Part shown: positions 38,014 through 51,070 of the stretch, in pieces
Position numbering within the stretch: the stretch's first letter is position 1
How the letters are laid out: each line of letters opens with the position of its first letter
Origin: Lichenostomus cassidix
Lineage: Eukaryota > Chordata > Aves > Passeriformes > Meliphagidae
Length of the DNA stretch: 64,000 bases
Reading direction: 5' to 3'
Assembly (NCBI GenBank): GCA_008360975.2
Contig: CM039184.1
Location: 54,960,797 to 55,024,796 of the forward strand
The notes under the pieces: model-generated
The model's database searches: none
What the model was told of the DNA's origin: nothing
What the model saw: only the letters and a program-made list of their open reading frames with translations
Program-made: the position numbers and the translations under genes

Positions 38014-38770
38014 CTAAATAAAGAGAAAAAAAAAAATAGAAGATGCACCTGAATGTCAGCAAGCAAAGAATGAGTTTTATTAGATTAAGTATGGACTGCA
38101 GTTAACTACAGATAATTTAGTGAAAAAATGTGTATTCACAATGAGAGCTGATAAACTACAAAGTGTGAATAGTCATAAATGTATCCGGAACATGGATAAC
38201 AAAACAGTTTTCATCTGTTATTTGCACTTGAGACTGAATAAACTGTCAAATGTGAAATGCACCTGGAACAGCTGGATACCATATGACAAAAGTTAGGATT
38301 TAAAGAAATGTAAGTAGGAAATGGAATAAGATTAGAAAAAGAAAACAGTAAATTTCAGTATGAGTCAAGCTCCCTGTATAAAAGGAATATGTCATGTTTC
38401 CATATTTAGCTTAGAAATCTTTAGATCTTTCACATATTCCAGAGCCCTGTGGAAATTTTACAAAATGATTTATGTTGGTGATACTTGTAGTGAATAACTT
38501 TAGCATTTCATTCTGAAGTTTTATATATCACGTTTATTTTGCTAGATTTAATGCCACTCAGAAATAGTGCCAAATGTGTTAACTACAGTAATATTCCGTG
38601 ATCCAACAGTCTGTGACTTCCCAGATTTCCCTCTATTCAGTCAAAGAACTAAAAAAAATTCTGCGATGTTTAATAATTCCGTAGAGAGACAGCTGCCTTC
38701 ATTAGAACTTCTATAACCACAAATTTTGTTGCCAATAAAGGAAAAATAGCAGCTGAACTAAGAAAATTAC
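38014..38770 (-). other. SLIT2: SLIT2 intron between D2 C-cap and the 24-nt microexon
   Basis: 757 bp, ending in a long pyrimidine tract that should help recognition of the tiny downstream exon. Confidence 0.9.
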
Positions 38771-38934
38771 CTGAGCAGCGGAATTTCTTGCTTTTGATCT
38801 GGCCGATCCTTTTGTTTGCCAGCCGGCGGGGGCTGGTGCAACGGGCACCACTGGTCTCAATGGGGTTTGTGTGCAGATAATCCGCCAGCCACTTCAGATG
38901 GCAGTCACAGATAAATGGGTTCTGAGCCAAATGC
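38771..38934 (-). CDS. SLIT2: SLIT2 exon ~14: D2 LRR C-terminal cap
   Basis: A 164-nt exon with acceptor CCATGAAAG, weak because purines precede the AG, and donor GTAATT. It encodes [20 protein letters not shown], then [20 protein letters not shown] and [14 protein letters not shown]. This is an LRRCT cap with the NPFxCDCxLxWL core. The basic tail ([12 protein letters not shown]) fits the heparan-sulphate contact assigned to D2 in published structures. It is GC-richer than its surroundings. The 130-bp intron upstream is the shortest in the window. Confidence 0.98.
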
Positions 38935-39064
38935 CTTTCATGGAGGGAAAAAGCCAATAATATCACACATTATTTCCCTTTGGTCTCCGCAGTACCCAGT
39001 GCTTTTACTGCATTGTAGAATATGAAGTCATACTTGAGAAATCCATAAGCCAGAACATACGTAC

Positions 39065-39208
39065 AAGGTCTGAATTGCTCGTAGGGGTGAGAAGGTGCCT
39101 TTGGCAATGGTCTGAAGCTTGTTGTCATACAAAGAGAGAAGATTCAAGTTGTGCAGATCTTGAAATGCATCAACTCGCAGACAATTGATCTTGTTGGCAT
39201 TCAGTAAT
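39065..39208 (-). CDS. SLIT2: SLIT2 exon ~13: D2 leucine-rich repeats 4 and 5
   Basis: A 144-nt double-LRR exon with acceptor TTAAACAG and donor GTACGTAT. It encodes [20 protein letters not shown], then [20 protein letters not shown] and PLRAIQTL. These repeats form part of the concave D2 face that binds the first Ig domain of Robo. Phase 2 at both ends. Confidence 0.98.
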
Positions 39209-41103
39209 CTGTTTAATGGAAAACAATAACAAAATTGAAAGAAATCTCCATGCCACAGATTCCAAAATGCCACATACTCCAAAAATTCACCATTTTTCAC
39301 AGACAATTCTTTGTGCACCTTTGCAACCAGAACAAGAGATGTAGTAACAAATAAAAATTGACAGTGACATAAGGGATTTCAGTGAATTGAAGTATCTTAT
39401 TTAGGTGATACATATTCCTACATCTTTGAACTTTGGAGCTGAAATATGTACATTTATTTAGCTAAAATCACATTTCTTGTATGCGCTTGTAGGTGGAATG
39501 TCTGTGTGGTATTTGTGCATTGTGCATTGTGGCATTGTGCAAAGAAACAAGCCTAAAAAATCAAGTATATTCAAGGAAAACTAGTTTCTTTTGCCAAATA
39601 AATAAACAAACAAAAAAAGAACTGAACACTGTGTTCATTAGCTGGAAGAGATGTGCAGTGGCACTTTTAATTATATGTTACTAATCAGCATGCTGCCACA
39701 CTAACAGACTTGTAGTAAAAACTGGTGGCATGGAATATATCCAAATCTGTCTTGGATCCTTTTTCCTCTGCATCTTCAAAGGGAACCTTTTCTTCTCTGT
39801 TCCTCCCAGACTTTTAGCGTTAAAACAAACAAGCCAATCTAAACCAACTCCTTTTGAAGAGTCAAAAAAAAAAAAAGTAATTCCATTAAATGCATTTTTA
39901 TAACCAAATTTTTTTTTACTTCTTTCTATTTTGAGCCATAAATTGAATGAAATGGTGGATTTGAAACCTAATGCACTGATAAAAAGTTTTAATTTACTTA
40001 GACCTAAATGCACTATCTATGCAATACATATTAATATATGGACTTTTTTTTTTTTTAATACAGAATTGAGGGTTTGGAAAGGTCTCTTACCTTAGTTTAT
40101 TTTTTTTTCTAAACCAGGTCTGAAATATGTTTTATTTATAAAACATCTTTAAAAGAAAACAAGAAAGCATACCCTGCCCACTACATTATTTTTGTGACTA
40201 AAATAAATCAAAAGCAAACCTCTAGGTGGTGCTAGAACTTGCATTTTCTTTGTATATATTTACTCTTTTGCCATCTTCAATTAGTTGATAATAATAGACA
40301 TTTTGCTAACCACTTCTTGCTGAAATCTGGACATCAGATAATTCTAAACATGTGTGAAGAAATTTTAAATTCTTTAAGAAGACTCTAACTCAACAAGTCA
40401 GTTATTCTGGGACAAGTTCTTTCAAAACTATCACTGTTGTTTTATGGTCTAGTTAACATTTCTTTTACACAGTACACCTACTGCACAGCCTCTTCTGCTA
40501 AATATTGACAATATTTAATAAACACCACCATGATATTCTTTATTGCAGTATAAAATGCAAAGAGCAATGGTTTAAAAGGTGACAATTTCCAAAGTGTTAA
40601 ACAAAATAGCAGCTGGAGTTCATAGTCAAAGAACTGAGCAGAGTATCTGAAATCATTAAAAGTCATCAATAAAACTGTGGTACAATACTGTTCTTTCATG
40701 GGTACAAGCAGAAATGCAATTGCATAGCATTTCCACTATATGTTTTCTCATTATAAAACACACAAATATTCCTTCTATGGCTCCCACACAACTTTATATA
40801 TGTTACTTGCCATTTAGAGGGTATCATATCTGTATGTGTTTTATCCTTAAAAATTCCACACAGGAGAATAACTTCATTTTAATCACTTTAGTCTGAGCCA
40901 TTAACTGATATGATCACATTTGTGGATGAATGGCAAGCTGGCCTACAACAGTCTTGACTCTTTCGTCTTTAGCCTAATTTGGTTTTACTGTACTTTGATC
41001 TTACATATGGGATTTCCTGCCAGTTCTTCTTCTGGCATAAATCTCTCATCGTGTTTACCCTTCTGAATGATCTCAAAGAAGAATAAATAAAAAAAATACT
41101 CAC

Positions 41104-41175
41104 AGCAATTGCAGAGAAAAGAGTCCCTCAAACAGGCCCTTTGGAAGTTCTGTGATTTTATTGCCATACAGGACT
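41104..41175 (-). CDS. SLIT2: SLIT2 exon ~12: D2 leucine-rich repeat 3
   Basis: A 72-nt exon with acceptor TGGTACAG and donor GTGAGTAT. It encodes [20 protein letters not shown] then LQLL. Human SLIT2 as I recall it has PKSLFEG at the position of PKGLFEG. Phase 2 at both ends; joins to the exon at 39208 to rebuild LQLLLLNANKI. Confidence 0.97.
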
Positions 41176-41707
41176 CTGTACCAGGAAATAAAGCAAACAA
41201 AGCTACCATTATGAAAGGCATATGCTATGGTATTTGGACTTCAAAAATAGAGAAACTCCCATTTTCCTGAAAGGAATTTAATAACAATCACTTGATACTT
41301 GCAATATCCTTGTGGTCGTGTGAGGCAGCAGGATCACACGTTTTCTACCACAAAAGGTGTGCAGCCCAAAGAGCTCTCAGCAGAATCAGCACCTCACTGA
41401 TTTCTGGCTTACCAAGGGACCTTGCTAAGTGGATTTGCTGTTTGAAAGAACAACTAACTGGGGAATAAAAGACACATTTGGTTTTGTTCTCTTTGCCGTG
41501 AACATATTTATAAAAAAACCCCATACATTATTAGTGTCCAGCTGTGAAAGAATATTCAATTATCACTCTCATTCTGAAAAGGTTATTAGAACTTTTAGAA
41601 CTGATTGAATTTATAGCAAAATTTGGTCGGGAGCCAAAAGGTTAAAATAACTTCACTATAAGAATATGATCAATTTGCTTCTCTTTACAGGTCAAACAGA
41701 TACCTAC

Positions 41708-41779
41708 AGTGAATTGAGTGAACGTAAGCCCTGGAAAGCATCTGGAGCTGCTTCAGAGATCTGGTTATTGCTCAGGTCA
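41708..41779 (-). CDS. SLIT2: SLIT2 exon ~11: D2 leucine-rich repeat 2
   Basis: A 72-nt exon with acceptor TGTTTCAG and donor GTAGGTAT. It encodes [20 protein letters not shown] then LNSL. In the human protein, from memory, the motif reads ISELAPDAF, so a hydrophobic-core Leu of the repeat is Ala here. Phase 2 at both ends. Confidence 0.97.
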
Positions 41780-42395
41780 CTGAAACAAATGAAATTAGAT
41801 TCAATAAATGAAAGTATTTTCAAAATAATGAACTTTAAGATAATATGTCATCACAATTAAGCATGGATGGGAGAGAGAAATTAAAATATTTACATGAGAC
41901 ACTGCCAAAGAATTTTAATATAAAACCACTATAATTGCTAATACATTGAAACAAAATATATGGCTTAAAACAAACCTTTCAAATACTTGAAAAAAAACCC
42001 CAAAATATTTACTTTTGCTAATTGCTTAAGTACATTTTTTTAAGAATTCTCTGCTTGCTATGACCACAGAGCTATACAGCCTGAAAAATAATCTGAAATT
42101 ATCCTCATTCTCTTTTTTTTTTTTCCCTAGAATTTTCACTACAGTAACATACTGCTTCTATGCAGTACCATATGCAACAATTTCAGTATTTGGTAAAAAC
42201 CCAATTATTATTAATATGACAAAGATGCTATAGGGTCTCAATAATCAGGTTGCCATATAAGTTTATCTTTTAGCAGTCAAACTTTTTAAGTGCTCACACA
42301 TTAACTGCAGTTCCCCTGTACCATCCTGACTTGCTTTTTATCTTGTTCTATACATATATATATCTGAAAATAAATGGAAGTTATTGGGTACGTAC

Positions 42396-42467
42396 ATTCT
42401 TCGAAGCTTTTTATAGGGGGAGAAAGCTCCAGGAGGAATGACCTTGATTGAATTTTGTTCTAACCGT
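42396..42467 (-). CDS. SLIT2: SLIT2 exon ~10: D2 leucine-rich repeat 1
   Basis: A 72-nt exon with acceptor TTTTGCAG and donor GTACGTAC. It encodes [20 protein letters not shown] then LRRI. It follows the largest intron of the window (16.75 kb). Phase 2 at both ends. Confidence 0.97.
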
Positions 42468-45400
42468 CTGCAAAAAAAAGCAACAACATAAAAATACAAC
42501 CCCGAAGCCAAACAGGAATCTAAACCATAAAAACCCAGGAGGGATAGACTTCAACAAAGAAGGCTACTTCTTCTTTCTCTTTCAGTAAATTTTTTTTTTT
42601 CATTACCAAAAAAAAAAAAAATTAGCCAAACCTTTTAACCCAGAGAGAGTAATGTAAATCAAAACCCAATCATGACTTTATATTTAAAGAAAACTTATTT
42701 TCAGAGCATACAAGATTTTTCTAAAATTTAAGACAGAATGGTCATTAAAAATTTCAGTCTTGAATCAGTCTTAATTTATGTCCACATATAACAATTTGCA
42801 TAGTAATTTTTATTTAAAAATACCTAAAGACTTCCATGAGATAATAGAAATATGCAAACCAGGGGAAAGGGCAGAGGAATGATCCTACAGAACAAATAAT
42901 ATATGTTGCTACCTGCAATAAGGCAAGTGCTGTATTTTTAAAGATACACATGATTTCTTTAGGTACAGTACACAAAATATTTTCTTTAAGATATAATACT
43001 AGGATTGCATAGCCACACTTCTAACTTCTTCAAACAAGTATTTTAATCTCAACTTGTGCCTAATGTTACTGTCAACACTTGCTCTGTATGCTTTGCGTAC
43101 ATAAGGTGTAAGAAACATAAGAAACCATTATACCAAAAAGTACTACAGGAAAAGGCAGGATTATTCAAACTACAAACCATGCTTCTTTTGTGCACAGGTA
43201 TCAGCCCTAAGATTTATGTACATCAAGACACTGCCAGAAACCTATTTAATAAAATGAAACAAAAATCTGTATGTTTACTGCATTATTCTAAATTACAAGG
43301 ACATTACTTCAAAATTTAAGTTGAAAGAGCCTTTTTAAATCTAGATGCAGAAATACTGGCCTATTTTTTTCCTTTTAATCTTGTCCTATTAACTGTCTTC
43401 TGTTTCACTTTTGTTCTGATTGAGACACGAGTCTCTGTGTGTGTGCAGTATAACTAATAAGGTAATATTTTGAGTAAGCTTTTCCAAAAAATATTCTTAC
43501 AGAAATGGTTTCTTTTTGTAAAGTTTCTCAAGAGATCATGATACAGCTGAACTGAAGCTTTTTTCTGCCTTCATGAAGTCTCGTTCAGATAGAGATATTT
43601 ACATATTTAATACTAAATACTCCGTAGTCTGATCATACTTTAACTTAGCAGAATTTGTTGTTGAATGGCTTGTGATGAATTCAATAAATAAAAACCAAAA
43701 GCTCCAGAAATTTTTCCAGACACAAAGAAATCCTCACTTCATCTCAGCTGTTTTAGTCCTTTTTAAGAATATGTTGTCACCTTGCTAGAAATTTCAGGTA
43801 TATTTTAAAGACTGAAGGGAATCCCATGGCACAAGGCTAGAAGCTTTTTCCATAAAAATGATGCTACTTCATACTCTTTGCCTTGGCTGAGCCTTTTGGA
43901 CTCACAAAACACAATTAGCATCAGAATGGGAGTGCTTACCAGGATATAAAGTAACAAGGTCGCTGCTCTCCTATACACTTGGCTAGATGCAGAAGGCAAA
44001 CATCTGAATAAGTAAAAATTTGCTGAAGTTAAAGGCCAACAGCGAGTGAGGCCAAACCCAAGTATTTTCTGTCCTTGCATTACATTTTTAGCTTAGTTTT
44101 CCCAGAACATAAAGATTACTTTTGTTAAGCATGTACATAAACATGCTTATCATCTAGACAGTTTTCTACTCAGGTGGCGAAATCAGGGAGAGGTAAAACC
44201 TCCAAATAATGAAACAGCCACATTTTAGCAATTGGAAGGAGTTGAGAAGCCAAATTAACTCAGCCATGAAGAGCATGGTTGCCACCCATCCATTCCTGTT
44301 ACACACTCTATCTGGCAGCAACCAACTGCTTAACCACCAGAGACAGCCTAACCTGACCTTAATCAGATGTGGAGCTCTGAAAATCAGCCAAAGAATATCT
44401 CGCACAGGGAAACACAAAGGCTATATGCAGAGGACTGGAAAGGAGCGGTGTGGTGAAAAGGACAGGGAAGGATTAGGCCAAAATACAGAGGAGGTCTTGG
44501 ATTTCCAGAGGGAGAGACTGTGGGGAAAAATGCTTCTGCATATACGGGAAAGAGATATTGCAGTAACAACGCTCCCACATGAAGCCTTATTTATAAAAGC
44601 TGCTTATTAGTCCATGATGTAGAGATTTGTAACCTGGTGCTGGAGGGGCTCCAGTCTACATTCACATATCCTTAAACTTATAATGATCTTATCTAGGTAG
44701 GACAAGGCATGTAACTCAAGGTCTAGCATTAAATTAACAAATAATGTATTTTCCAGTTTACTCTCTTAATTAAGAATATATACTAATTCTATAAACTGAA
44801 GTACCTTACAGGATCTATGTAGGCCATTTTTCCTGAGAAGGTGGAATAGCAGATTTAATTTACTGCTGTCCAATTTGTCTGCAAATTACATGGGACCAAA
44901 ACCTGAAGAAGTCCTGCTACAGCGTATTTCTGAGACCTAATTTTCTAGCAGTTCTAGCACTAATTCACTGGTGGATATGAAAATGAACTCCATGTCAACT
45001 TTAACTAACATATCTTTTTAGTGAGACATTTATAGTCTAGTAGACAGACTGTGCAGTGCTAGGATATATTTACAAGCTCTCCCGGATAAAGGATTTGTTA
45101 TAGTAGGATCATCTAAGTATGTCTTTTCTTAACTCACACTGAAGTGTAGGCACTGAAACACATCACATTTTAGAAAATGAGATTAACATAAGAAAGGAAG
45201 AATATGATTATATAAATACAAAAGAAAAATCCTTTATATCCCATTTTGCCTGTAAAGAAAGTAAATCAAATACACATTTTCAAGCTTTATTATCCTCTAA
45301 TTTTCTGCTTTATCTTCATAGAATCAGCTGAATTTCACAGAGTGTAAATTTGCATCCACTATTCCAGAGAAAATCTAATTAGATATATTCCAGAGCCACA

Positions 45401-48400
45401 AAGTACAGATAGACTAATATCTAAAAGAAATTTGCATTCTACTGATAAAACCCATAGTAATTAAAAACTCCTTTATATTAATGCCCTATATTAAGTGAAA
45501 TATTTTTAATTCTGGAATAGGATGGGTTGTTGTTATCTAGTACTGAAAAAGTCAGCCATTAAGTGCTTGCAAATGACTTGGCCAGAAGTAGTGTTATATC
45601 ACCAAAGAATAAAAAGCTTGTGTCAGTATTTTTCCATGAAATTTGTATTAAATTTTGTTCACAACAACTCCTTCCAAAGTCATCCCAGAAGTCATTCTTT
45701 CTTATAAATGAACATCTATGTATCATAAACAGTGCCTTGGTGGTTTCTTTTCCAAAAGTCACAGTCAATTTTAGTAGTGTATTTAATAAGCTAAGATAAT
45801 GGAGGAGGACAGTTAAGTACGTTCTTCATCAAAGCTTGCATTGCCTCATGTAGAAAAAGTACTTTGCCCATCACCACACAAACACTAATTAATGCTCTTA
45901 ATATCAAGCCTCCAGCTCCTTTTAGTGTTTCACTTCAAAGAAGTCCTGCATCGACACATAAGTGTTTTACTCTTTTGATGCTGCCAAACTGGTTGAAACC
46001 TTTTTTGAAGACTATTCGCTAATCTCTCCTATCTAGGAAATGTGCTGTGAACATTTCTCTTTGGAAATCTTTCCCCTCTGCTTATCACTGCAGACACTGT
46101 AATGTACAACCACTTACTATTCTAAGAAACAAAGGTGCTTCTGCAGTTGTGACTTCCAACCTAATCAAATCAAATCAAAGTAGGTCCCCAGCCAGTAGAC
46201 AGATTCTTCCCACACGGTCCCCAGAGAGCCCTGTGACATGTAAATCACTTGACACTTTCCAGGAGGATGCTGTTCTCTGCTATAAGCCTGCAGCACACCA
46301 TTACTGATTACTACTTCCGCACTTACAGAGACAGACAACATGCTTATTTATACTGACACTTTTAAACTAGCTTATTTTCCCACTATAAAAAGTCATTTCT
46401 GTGAATGACTGCTGCACCAGGAAAGAGGGCAGACTGGAAATGGAGAACACCCTGTTCTCTACAGAATCATTTTTACTTTAAATCATGCAGATGGGGTACA
46501 AGATAATAAGCCCTCTCAGTAGAGAATGGTAGAAAAATATACACAGAGATGTGCTTCACCTAAATGCATGTAAGGGATCAGAGATGTATAAAAAGTATTT
46601 TGTAACACTAAAATAAAGTAAAACAAATCATCTTGCTTAATAAAACATGAATTGAATATGGAGGAGCAAATTAGACATATATTTTATAATTAAACAATCA
46701 GAACATAACATCTTGATTAAGTAAATTTTGGTGATAGAATAGTGTCTTTAGCAGTTAATTAATCTATATTTTCAATTCCAGTATCTACTAATTCACAGAA
46801 AGTCTTGCGAGAAGGTTGTCAAGAAACCCCAAAAGAATTTTACTACAGAGAGAAAGTGTAAGCTGTGCAATGAGTCTGATGTATTGCACAGATGCTGATT
46901 ATACATGGTAATAAAATTGACAGCTCTTCTTTGCATTTTCCCCATCTGCTTTTAAAGTAAATGGCAAAAACAGCTGTCAAAAAAACAAAAAATAGATTTC
47001 AGTGATGGGACTGAGTGCAGCTCCTGAGTCTGAAGAACTGCAATACACAGCCAACACATCTCTCATCACATGCAACATCTGCCAGGTTTTTGCTTTTTTT
47101 TTTTGTTTGTTTGTTTTTAAAATAAGGAGACAGTAATGATCTCCCTTGCTAGAGGAATCCTTGAGGCTATTAAACAAAGTACCTTTTTTCTCTCTCCACA
47201 ACCGCACCTCCAGAGTGCTTAAATCCACTAAATGTCACTTCTAGCTTTAGCAGCAGAAGAATTCTGTTGAAATCTTCCACATCTAACAAAACAAAAGATG
47301 TATTTTGAATGACTACATTACTTGCATTTCTTACTTTCAGGCTCTAAGTCTGTGTATTAATAAATCTGTTTGACAGCTTCCTAAATATTTGTATATAAAG
47401 AATCACTGTCAATGTTGCCCTAAAGCCTGCCAAACTGTTAACATGCAGTCTAATTGCTCTATCAAATATTTCCTCAGGGGATTGATTTTGAATGACAGAT
47501 GACTCCTTAGTCTGCTTTACATCAAGAAAGTAACAAGAATTGCCATTCTAGAGCTATTAAACAATTCATTGCATTTACTCAAAAGCAAGTCCCAAACCTG
47601 CATTTCATTACAGAGAGGGCCATCTCATGCTCTGAACTCTAGAGCATCACAAATGGTGATGGGCTTGACATTCCTCCATTGTTACAGATTCAGGTTGTAG
47701 TGGAATACACCACTTGCTAAAGAATTATTTGCTTAGTACTTTGGGTTCTGTCAGTGTGGCTCCAGTGCAATTAGCCCGATTCACCTAGAATCAAGTTAAT
47801 CTCTCTAATTAGCCCATTTTTAATGACAGCTCTTATACTACCAGACCTAGTCAAGCTTCTCAGATAAGTGTCTAAAACTCACAAAAAAATAGATATAATC
47901 CTGCTACACTCTTGACTCGTCACAAGCAGGGACTTGTTCACCTGTTCTAAAAGAGCAGAAACACTACCTTGAAAATCCCCCCGTTGTGTGCAATCAAGAG
48001 TGTGACAGGAGTCTTAGCTACCTGCTAAACAATATCTGGCCTTACACCATGAATTTAACACAAAAATCAAAAAGTTTATCTGAGAATAAGTGGTTGCTTA
48101 CTTTACCATGTATTTAGAAATGTAATTGACGAAGAAACATTTGAATGACGACAAAACACAAAATACTGAAAAGTCAGTATCCATAGCCTTTTTTGTAATT
48201 GCTTCACTGACATAATTTCTGAGGAAAAGTAATCAGCAGTGAAGAGCCATGTGTAAAAATAAAATCGAAGATTAACAACACCTTTGAAGTGTGGCACAGC
48301 TGTCAGAGATCTACAAGGGATTTTTCTGGAAAAGCAACATGGGCCTGCTCCAGCTTCCCTTCATGCTGTATAAAATATTCATTTATTCCATACTTGAGTT

Positions 48401-50997
48401 ATTTTCTTTCCCTTGGCAGCATCAGACAGGTCCGTCAAGGTGCCTCTTCTACTTAACACCCACCAGACAAACCCCAGAGGTGGAATGGTGTTCATGCTGG
48501 CCAGTACCTACTTCCAGTGTCTGGAAACAGCACAGGTTTCATATGTTTCTTGTCCAGTTGTTGTGTTCTGTGTCTCTGTGTTCTCCTGACTCTTGAAATT
48601 ATCCTGTCGTCTGAATTTAATTAGTTTTTAAGATAGGACACAAGGGTATGAAGAAAGCCAAAGATGTGAACAATGGCAGCATAGAACACATGCTAATAAA
48701 GAACAGATTAGATGTTATATGTACAAAAACATCTGATAACTCAAATGAAAAAGCTGGGGTTTTTTTGGTTTTGTAAAAAGCATAAAGCCACATGATTTAC
48801 AGTAATTTTCAGATTAGGAAGATATTTGAGTAAGAGCATGACAAATCATTTCTCTTGTGTGTGTTAAGCAGACAGGATTAGATATCAAATTAGCAAAATC
48901 ATATGTTTTTAAAGCAGTCAAATAGAATATGGTTTAATTTTTGCCTGAGAAATATTAAGGTAGGAATGCCAAAGATAAGTTAAAAGTAATTCAGTGAAAT
49001 CTGCATTGGTAAATTAAATCTATTAAACTGAAGAAGTTAGTACCTGAACAGATTTCTTTACCTCATTCTAATTTGTTTCACATTTACTCAGGACACTGCT
49101 TTATGAATAATTCATTTTTTGGTATTTACATGTAGTTATTGTGTGTTTACATGCATGTATCATATGAAAGATGTTTAGATTTTAGCAAATTTCTAGATTT
49201 TGATTAAGCACACAAACCAGATATTTTATGTTGCAACAGCCATAAACACTGCTTTAACTAAGAAATAATGACCTTCCCAAGATCAAAGCAAAGCACAGCA
49301 AGAGAACTGTATCATTGATGCACAAATGAACATTCTAAACAGAGGTCAGGGAGTGGCAAATCATAAAACCTTTCTAGTATAATTATAATATAGTATTAGA
49401 TTTATTTTCAAAGTTAATGGCCATATTTGCAATATTTAACCAACTAAACAGGGCCAGGGACACTTTTAAAATTAGGTGCTGCAGAGCATGGAAAATTTTA
49501 ATCACAGTGTACACTGATACTAAAATTTTAGTTTCATGTCAGCTATTTTGCAGCAGAATTTCCATTTCATTAGGAATATTTTTGGTCCTCCTCCATATGT
49601 AAAGCCACACTCTTATGAATTCTTTTGACTGATCTTAAAAACATCAGTCTTAGAAACCTTTGGGAAGGAAAGAAGATAAGAGAAGGTTTGAGGATAAGGA
49701 CACATGAAGTACAGTCAAAGAGAAGCATATATAAGAAAAGTTAATTTTAATATCAGGAAACTATATGAAGTTGCTCAAAAGTTTGGAGTGTTAGAATAAG
49801 AGCTGAGGAAATAGCAGCCAGACCATATGAACTTATGAAGGGCCATTTAGTTACTTATGTATCTTTTAATGTACTTTATTTTAATCCAGCAATTTCTGAA
49901 AATTCAAAACTTGACAGTGTTCTGGCTTCCTACTGCCAAAAGTATGTATCCGTAATCATAAGCAAATGAATATTCTAACAATTAATTATGAATCCATAAG
50001 TAAACATCATCTTTGCACTTGACACATTTGTTTTGTTAGGAGAGCAATTAAGAAAAGATTTTGATAGAACAGACAAGTTTCAAAAAGGGCTACAAGTATA
50101 ATCAAATTGTTTTGAAACATTTTATAATGAGATTTATCTATTTATCGGAGAGATTTATCTATTTCAGGTAACATCAGAAGCTTAACATACATTTTCTCAA
50201 AAGTAGAAGACACAGTTATAGAGGGTTCTTGCAAACTACTAAATAGCAATTCATTGTAAAGACCAATGTCTCCATAAATAAATATATATATATACAACTT
50301 GAAAAAACCCTTCCAGAACTTCACTGGATGTGCAAGACTTCTGGCTGATGGCTTAACTGTTTAAGAGGTAGATCACATATATGAACTGACATTCTAAGTC
50401 CTAAGAAGACTGTTGTTTTGATTTAAACTAAAAAGCAAACATAAACATAACACTGAAACCCAATCATCAGTTTAATGTCTTGTAACTTATTGCATCCTCT
50501 CCACAGCATTCCTCACTCCTTTCAAGCTGCAAAGATGCAGGGTTTGCTCTCATTCCTGTCCTGCTACGTAGATAGCCAAATCATGCTTTGAGCTGTTAAA
50601 AATAGAGAAAGCTGCCTTATCTCTGACGTTTCAGAGTTTTCCTGCTATGAGAGTCTTTAAATTGTCTTCAATAAACATGCCCAAACCCCCTCCAGGTGAC
50701 TTTTCTCTGTAAAGGGTCATCCTTAGAAATAACTTTGCATCTTAATGTAAGAGTCTCTCTGTTCAATTGCTACTTATTTAAGGCTGTACTTTGGGCTTTT
50801 AGCTAAGGATTAAAAGACAACAGAAATGGTGAAACTGTACATATGCCAAGCTTCATTGGAAAAGATACAGAGACAGAGCTCCCAGTACTCAAATAAAATT
50901 CCTCATGTATGCAAAGCACTTCCCCAGTGTCTGCAGCATGATCAGATCACTTTATCTTGGTTAAGGCCCTCTGTCAAAATCAGTTCTGTCAGATCTC

Positions 50998-51070
50998 ATT
51001 TCCTTTCCCCTCTTTTCCTCTTTTTTTTCTTCTTTCTCTCCTTTCACTTCCTTTTTTCCCCCTTCTCCTT
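50998..51070 (+). repeat. Polypyrimidine tract
   Basis: About 70 bases almost entirely C and T in the large SLIT2 intron (polypurine on the coding strand). Confidence 0.85.

Larger units (their letters stand above)
39209..42395 (-). other. SLIT2: SLIT2 introns among the D2 LRR exons
   Basis: Three introns, 39209-41103, 41176-41707 and 41780-42395, separated by the exons at 41104 and 41708. AT-rich with short homopolymer runs; no interspersed repeat recognised. Confidence 0.85.

Noticed and set aside
44209..44610. 133-codon plus-strand open frame
   Set aside because: No recognisable domain or homologue, inside the 16.75-kb intron, and with no evident promoter or splice context.
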